A stretch of 64,000 nucleotides of DNA, taken from Annona cherimola (lineage: Eukaryota; Streptophyta; Magnoliopsida; Magnoliales; Annonaceae). The stretch is from assembly GCA_030490835.1 (NCBI GenBank), contig CM059977.1, positions 8,522,765 through 8,586,764 on the forward strand, written 5' to 3'. Below are positions 58,598-64,000 of the stretch, in pieces. The position numbers and the translations under genes are program-made. A model generated the notes under the pieces. The model saw nothing but the letters and a program-made list of their open reading frames with translations, did no database searches and was not told where the DNA came from. How positions within the stretch are numbered: the first letter of the stretch is position 1; every line of letters starts with the position of its first letter.

Positions 58598-59913
58598 TAA
58601 TCATATATTCGCTATTTAAATAGCCTTAAATATTTATGATGTATAAGTTTTCAATTGAAGCGATTTTTGATATCATACATTTATCAATAAATACCATACA
58701 TGGTTTAGATTTTAAAAAATATTTTTAATAATAAGAGAGGATAAAAATCTACATAAACATTTACATTAAATCGGTAAAAAAGAGAGAGAAATAAATTAAA
58801 TAGTTGTAATAAATGAGACTAGTAGAAATCGGAATATTTACTTAAAATTATAATGAGTCTCACTTTTATGCATGCAGATTTTGTCATTCACTTATTTTAT
58901 AAAAGTATCTTTATATAATATAATAGGAATTGATTGCCTAAATCACAATATAAATTTGACATAAAAAGCAATCACTGCATTTTTTTTAACTTCAGCTAGC
59001 TTCTTGTTTGGTTGATTTTTAATATGATAATGAATATAATATTTAAATTGTCTGGGAGACTGGATGGACAAAAAAAGAAAAAAAAAAAAAGTTTTAACTT
59101 CTCGGCTTCTGTATTCGTAACATAGGAGCTTGTATCTATTCCATGGAAAAATGAGAATTAAAAAGGTCACATGAATGGCATGCTTCGAGTACTAATTAAT
59201 TCCAGCTGTTATTGTATTGTTCTCTTAGATTTGCCCCCAATCAACAGCTTTTTGAAAAGCCTTGGCTTGAATGTTGTTCCTCAGATATTTTTTTAATATT
59301 TTGGTTGCGGTTTATTTGCAACGTCGTCTATATCAACAGCTTCTCTGGTCAATTATTTGCCATAAGGTGGGTGAAATCCGGCGCTGATAAGCATTTTATG
59401 GTTTAATAATGGTTGATCTTTTAGGCTGATGTGAAATTTTAACTGCCTTGTAATCTTAAAGTTCTTAACACAGAACAAACAAAATTTTTAATGTAGGCAC
59501 TTTTTGCAAACGAATTTTAATCTCGTTGTTTTTGGCATTTGGTACTTAATCCAATTGTCCAGTATTAATGCAGTCGAAGTATTATTATTATTTTGGCCAA
59601 ATGTGCCCAATTTTAATAGTTGCATTAGATATTTTTACTGTACTTAATGTAAAAATAGCTGTATTTAATCAAATGCCACCAATTAAAATAATCGAGTATT
59701 TATAGTTAAATAATTAATTGTAGATAAAATGCATCTAATGCAAGTAATTACTTTGTATGCGGATAAAAAATTGGCTTCACTAAAAAAATTTGTTGTAGCG
59801 ATGATTCTTTGTTTTTATAATTATTTACAAGTATGTTTAATTTTTATTTTTCCCAATAAAAATATTGTTTGATAAAATTATAATTTATTTTATTTTTTAT
59901 TAAAAATTTTATT
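58598..59913. other. AT-rich spacer without recognised genes
   Basis: No supported gene. A weak 64-codon frame (59212-59406 plus) has no known relatives. Poly-A and poly-T tracts occur near 58980 and 59080. Confidence 0.4.
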
Positions 59914-60643
59914 TACTACAAGAAAAATTAGTCAATTGCAAATGCGATTTATCTGTATCTAACAAAAAGATCATGCATAAAAATTAAATTGCTACATAGA
60001 TCATTTAGAAATTAAGTTACTTTCATATACATCTAAACATCCCGGATGGACTGGATCTTAATTTCAATTAATGTTTTTTAGAACATTCTAATTATTGATA
60101 CAATTATTATACTTAAAAGTTAAAATTTTTACAACAATACAAGCACACACTACAAAAAGTAACCTTTATAAACAAAGACAAAAATCTACTATTATGATAG
60201 CACAATGACAAATATAAAAAATTATTGCAAAATTTTAAAACCAACTTAATTAGTTGAAACCGCATAATCAAACTTTTTTAGTCACATAAAATAAAAAATA
60301 TTACCACTGAGGCTTTGCCTTAGTGGTCAAGTCTTTGTCCAACACAAGTGGTGGGTCTCATTCAACTATGCATCAGTGCAAAATATATGCAAACAATTTT
60401 ATGGCAGCAGTTTATTAGCAGTGGTGTTCTTTCGTGTTGTGAGAATTTGGTTGTCTCTTTTATAGTAAGGGGTATTCTTTGGTTCCTCCGTATGATGATT
60501 TGCATGTACTGATTTGTGGTATTCTTTGGTTCCTCTGTATTATAAAAATTTACATGTAATAATTTGTAATATTAGATGATTTGTTTTGTATATTTTAAAT
60601 AAAAATTAAAAATATTTGGCTATATATTGCTTTTCTTGTAGTA
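59914..60643. mobile_element. Candidate CACTA-derived element with 13-bp inverted ends
   Basis: TACTACAAGAAAA (59914-59926) and its exact complement TTTTCTTGTAGTA (60631-60643) bracket about 730 bp. These are CACTA ends with the first C changed to T on both sides. Inside lie another CACTACAAAAAGTAACC (60148) and a SINE-like head. The flanking triplets ATT and TAT do not match, so the pairing is tentative. Confidence 0.4.
60305..60380 (+). mobile_element. SINE-like tRNA-derived head
   Basis: GAGGCTTTGCCTTAGTGGTC (box A-like) followed 27 bp later by GGTGGGTCTCATTCAAC (degenerate box B). The opening resembles the SINE head at 51318. The body and tail are unclear. Confidence 0.45.
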
Positions 60644-60686
60644 TATCAGTGGTATTAATTTTTATGTTGGCTATTTTAATTCTAAG

Positions 60687-60947
60687 TTGTGTTTAATATT
60701 TGATAAAAATTTTATAAGAAAAGTTTCGGTGTAAAGTTTTTTCAAATAAAAAAGCAGTTTAACATGATAAGAATAACAATGAAGAGTAAAAAGAATAAAA
60801 TTAAAATAGATAATATAATAATTGTGAAAAATGATTAAAAAGTAAGATATTTGTATAGAAAAATATGAAAAATAATTAAAAATAGAATAATTATAAAAAG
60901 TAAAAAGTTTTAGGTTAAAAAATTTTCATGATTATCAAACACACTCC
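60687..60947 (-). mobile_element. Diverged Tourist-like MITE (inverted orientation)
   Basis: Opens GTGTTTAATATTTG, ends ATTATCAAACACACTCC. The interior is the complement of the family consensus seen elsewhere (GAAGAGTAAAAAGAATAAAA, AAAATGATTAAAAAGTAAGA, AGTAAAAAGTTTTAGG). It lies only 3-4 bp from the next copy. Confidence 0.7.
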
Positions 60948-60950
60948 AAG

Positions 60951-61237
60951 GTGTGTTTGGGAGTGTTTGGGATGTAACAATATTTTTTTGATGAAAATTT
61001 TTTTAAATAAAAGAAAATGATGTAATATAATAGAGATAATGATGAAGAATAAAGATAATAAGTTAAAAAAGATAAGTTAGTTGCATAGATAATTCTATAG
61101 AAATAATTAAAAAGTAAAATAATTTTATAAAAAGATACAAAGAAATATTTAAAAAATAAAATTATTATAAAAGATAAAAAGTTTTAAACTGAAAATTTTG
61201 TTGAAGAAAAGTGTTGGGGATTGCCAAACACGAGTCC
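60951..61237 (-). mobile_element. Diverged Tourist-like MITE (inverted), tandem to the previous copy
   Basis: Opens GTGTGTTTGGGAGTGTTTGG and ends GATTGCCAAACACGAGTC. Same orientation as its neighbour, with internal AATGATGTAATATAATAGAG and GATAATGATGAAGAATAAAG. Two head-to-tail copies abut here. Confidence 0.7.
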
Positions 61238-62589
61238 GATGATTGAAAGGTAGGCATCTTTGCATCTAGTTCATCCATTTATTGGTGGTCACATCAATGA
61301 TTGAGATCGAAAGGTTGATTAATTAAGAGAGGTCACAACTGTTGATTAAAAGAATCGGGTCCACATACCTGCATCCGATGTGAACTGTCCATCAATTTTC
61401 CTTTGATGGGTCGATTTTTTTAAGGTTGATATTGTCTTCTTTTCCCTCACTTGGGTGCCATCCACGTGTAAAAACGATTATAGAGATATTCCATCTTTTA
61501 AATAAAAAATCTCTGAAAAGGCCAAACCCTTCTCTTTTCGAGATCATCATAATTTTTCCTCATCCACCGGCTGCCCAATTCATATTTGATCCCATTTGGT
61601 AAGTATCCTTCTATTGGTCTTTACATTGTCCAGTGCACACTCATGGAATTAAATGGTGGGCCCACACATTGACTGTGGTCAACCTTGTAGACGTTTTTTT
61701 AAAATGATTGGCTGCCTGTGCATCCCGCACTCGGATTCTTTTATCTTTTTTTTAAAAAAAAAAAATAATAAAATCTGGAATTTTGGTGGTCCACCAGAGA
61801 AAAATTAAAAAAGTGGACCCACAAAGATTGAAAACCGCTCTTTTTGGAGGAAATAAAAGGTTGGATACTCTGGCGTATGTGGCCAATCATATTCGGGCAC
61901 TTTAAAAATTAAAAACGACATATTAATGATGTCATGGAAAGAATTTTTTATGGCTCGGATCTTTGATTACTGCTTTTTTTAACGTATTCATTATAAACAT
62001 TGACGTTGAAGGGTAATGATCTAATGCACTTATGTGCACATACACTTCCATACACCCCTTCCATTTCAACCCACTTGTCATGTCCATCCATTTGTTTTCA
62101 CATGATCATGTTAGCCCGGATTAAATAACAGATTTCTTAACTTAGGTCAAACTTTTATTATTATTATTATTTTATAAGCTTGTTAATCTAATGAGTTGAA
62201 TATATAAATTAAATTTTATCATTTTTGAGATGTTTATAATTTTTTTGAATTTTTAAATACATGTATATTTTTGCCATTTTAAATATTAAAAATAGATAAA
62301 TTACCATTTAAACTTACTAAAATTATTTGTCTAATTAGGAAACTAAGTTTTATCAAAATTAAAGATTTCTGTTGGAATCATTTAATAAAATAATAAAAGA
62401 GTAAAATTAATGTAATAAAATTATCTAACTTATTTATATCTTAAAGGTGTTAATTTAACACCATAAAGATGTGCATTTAACATCTAAAACATTATTCTAT
62501 GTAGAAATTATTCTATAGATTAATACAACATTCCAATAAATTTATGAATATCTCTATGTGTTTCTTATATTTTAGATATGAGTAAATAT
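61238..62589. other. Spacer with a fragment of the AT-rich foldback MITE group
   Basis: No gene was recognised. Around 62170-62300, CTTGTTAATCTAATGAGTTG, ATAAATTAAATTTTATCATT and ATTTTTGAGATGTTTATAAT match the left half of the 33- and 44-kb foldback elements; the right half is missing. The rest is mixed-composition spacer. Confidence 0.4.
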
Positions 62590-62910
62590 TTGTGACCCGT
62601 CTAAGAAATGACTTGTAATGCCACGACAAAACAAATGAATCATTAATATGAGATGAGTGTCTCCGATTGGGTACTTAGTTTGCAAGACATCTGTTTCATG
62701 CTCTATCTTCGGGCTTGGTCTCCTGCCATCATGTTCTTCGCGAGGGAAATAGGGTAATTCACAGCTTAGCTGATTATGCAGCTTCAATTCCTGACTTGGT
62801 GGGGCTATCCAGCAAGCTTCATTGAGAATCATCTTTGTTCTATCTGTGTTTCTTTTAGTTAATGGAGGTTCTTTTTTCCACCCAAAAAAAAAAAAAAAAA
62901 AAAAAAAAAT
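62590..62910 (+). mobile_element. 5'-truncated LINE 3' end with poly(A) tail
   Basis: The stretch ends TTAATGGAGGTTC, TTTTTTCCACCC and 27 A residues, a typical plant LINE tail. Upstream, allowing a frameshift, the translation shows HHVLRE then HSLADYAAS-like residues, resembling the end of the RNase H-like domain of plant LINE proteins. The left boundary is a guess and no target duplication was identified. Confidence 0.5.
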
Positions 62911-63139
62911 TAGCGAAGAAAAGAAAAGTTAATTAGTAAAGCTGGCAAAATAGGCAACAACACTTAAGACTTTGATGTTGTCAGCAACACCGAAAAAAAT
63001 TGTCTAATAAACGTCTTTCTAGAAGGGCATATTTGCAAAATGAGTCAGATAAATTTGCATAATTACAAAAGAAGATTTATCTGTAGAAGGGGATATTGAC
63101 AGTTGTGACTACTAATGTAAGACGCTTGTGACTTAAAGA

Positions 63140-63594
63140 TGTTGGGAAAACCATATTGATTAAATCCATAATCACCCAGGATCCTCTATGCTAAATTATT
63201 AAGAAAATAAAAATCATAAGCGGAAGCATACCTGAATCCATGAATGCAGTTGTTCTTGAATGCTGTGGTTCTCGAGTCTTCCAAGTTAATGCCCTTAGGG
63301 TTTGGAGAAGGTAGTTCCTCTTTTCTAATGATGAGATGTTAGAAAACAGCCCTCATAGGTGCATAACCCGGGGACCACAACCATTTATATAGGGAGTCTA
63401 TCTTTTGTATTTCTAAGCCCATCATAAAAATAGAAATTAGAAATTAGGCTGTAGGATTTCTACGCATAGGAGATTCATACTTTATTAGATGATTTAGGCT
63501 CATAAAACCTTATAAAATCACTTTATAATTTAGACCGCCATTTATGATAGCGTATATATATAATTATTATATATGTATGTCCAAAATTCCAACA
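63140..63594 (-). mobile_element. Solo LTR of a copia-type retrotransposon
   Basis: On the minus strand the 455-bp unit starts TGTTGGAATTTTGG and ends GGTTTTCCCAACA, so both ends carry TGTTGG/CCAACA. CCTATATAAATGG (plus 63382-63394, complement) is a good TATA box and an AACCCTAAGGGCATT-type region follows. No primer-binding site or internal region adjoins it. The flanking 5-mers AAAGA and AAAAA differ by one base, fitting an aged target duplication. It would be left by recombination between two LTRs. Confidence 0.83.
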
Positions 63595-63645
63595 AAAAAT
63601 ACAACGATAAAAATTTCAAATCTTATCAGTTTCACATTTCCCTAT

Positions 63646-63647
<2 letters not shown>

Positions 63648-63683
<36 letters not shown>

Positions 63684-63687
63684 GATA
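63648..63687 (-). mobile_element. Minimal retroposon: poly(A) tail with perfect 15-bp target duplication
   Basis: CACATTTCCCTATCT flanks the insertion exactly (63633-63647, 63688-63702). The insert is only C, 33 T residues and GCGATA. On the minus strand this reads TATCGC followed by poly(A), a reverse-transcribed insertion almost fully truncated at its 5' end. Confidence 0.85.
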
Positions 63688-63702
63688 CACATTTCCCTAT
63701 CT

Positions 63703-64000
63703 TAAACTATGACAAATCGTTAATTTTCATTGGGCTTCATCAGCTAACGACGTTTATTTTTGCGATTTTTGAAAACATGGAGGGTTGATTATCCAAATAT
63801 TCAAAACACATCGTCTCATCCGTAATTATCAGACATTTAGAGTTTAGTTTGCAAAGACTTAAGAAACATACAAATATTTAAATATCAGTGACAAGCTATA
63901 TAAAAAGTAAAATTCCATGCCTAGGAATTTTCCTCTTGATGCTTTCGATCAAAGTGACTAGAGATAATTTAATCCAAGTGCTCTGGGTCTTTAATTGGTC
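63703..64000. other. Right-edge spacer without recognised genes
   Basis: AT-rich sequence to the window edge. No ORF or repeat could be supported. Confidence 0.4.

Noticed and set aside
62572..62832. 86-codon minus-strand ORF
   Set aside because: It lies opposite the LINE 3' end, whose plus-strand signature and poly(A) tail explain the region better.
1..64000. CRISPR arrays, bacterial operons, riboswitches or viral genes
   Set aside because: Nothing of these types was seen; regular short repeats are microsatellites and MITEs, and all supported genes are plant nuclear.

Overview
This window is plant nuclear DNA, most likely from a flowering plant. The two split genes have AT-rich introns with canonical GT-AG borders, the proteins match plant families, and the spacers are AT-rich and full of small transposons. 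A degraded piece of plastid ndhH-ndhA DNA confirms a plastid-bearing host. Codon use is not grass-like and the introns are long, but the species cannot be settled from sequence reading alone.

Three protein-coding genes are supported. (1) Minus strand, 229-2624: the first two coding exons of ubiquitin-activating enzyme E1 (UBA1 type). The gene continues off the left edge. (2) Plus strand, 6587-28210: a complete 22-exon gene for the catalytic subunit of the Rab3 GTPase-activating protein (RAB3GAP1 type, 953 residues). Every exon border was placed by hand and the reading frame closes at every junction. (3) Plus strand, 45120-45830: a single-exon ALOG-domain transcription factor of the LSH/G1 family (236 residues), GC-rich in an AT-rich setting. 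UBA1 and RAB3GAP1 are divergently transcribed. The three genes have no evident shared pathway: protein ubiquitination, Rab/membrane trafficking, and organ-boundary/meristem transcription.

The rest is an accessory landscape of small mobile elements. (a) A Tourist/PIF-Harbinger-like MITE family of about 270-290 bp, with ends GGGTGTGTTTGG and 3-bp target duplications, has at least twelve copies, three of them inside RAB3GAP1 introns. (b) A second AT-rich foldback MITE group of about 260-380 bp includes two members with perfect 9-bp target duplications, pointing to Mutator-like transposases. (c) tRNA-derived SINEs include copies with 17-, 15- and 12-bp target duplications. (d) Two tiny retroposons are reduced almost to a poly(A) tail between target duplications. 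(e) There is an antisense, gene-less LTR element in RAB3GAP1 intron 13 and a solo copia-type LTR near the right edge. (f) There are CACTA-type ends and a LINE 3' end with a 27-A tail. (g) Three tandem repeat units lie directly against the RAB3GAP1 promoter.

From 45.8 to 64 kb I find no recognisable protein gene. One GC-richer island (about 56.64-57.78 kb) carries four CACGTG G-boxes and may be regulatory. I did not find a wholly new biological system. The most testable novelties are a possible lipid-anchored N-terminus on the E1 enzyme, the repeat-built RAB3GAP1 promoter with an upstream ORF, the very short SINEs and retroposons, and the palindrome expansion inside one MITE end.
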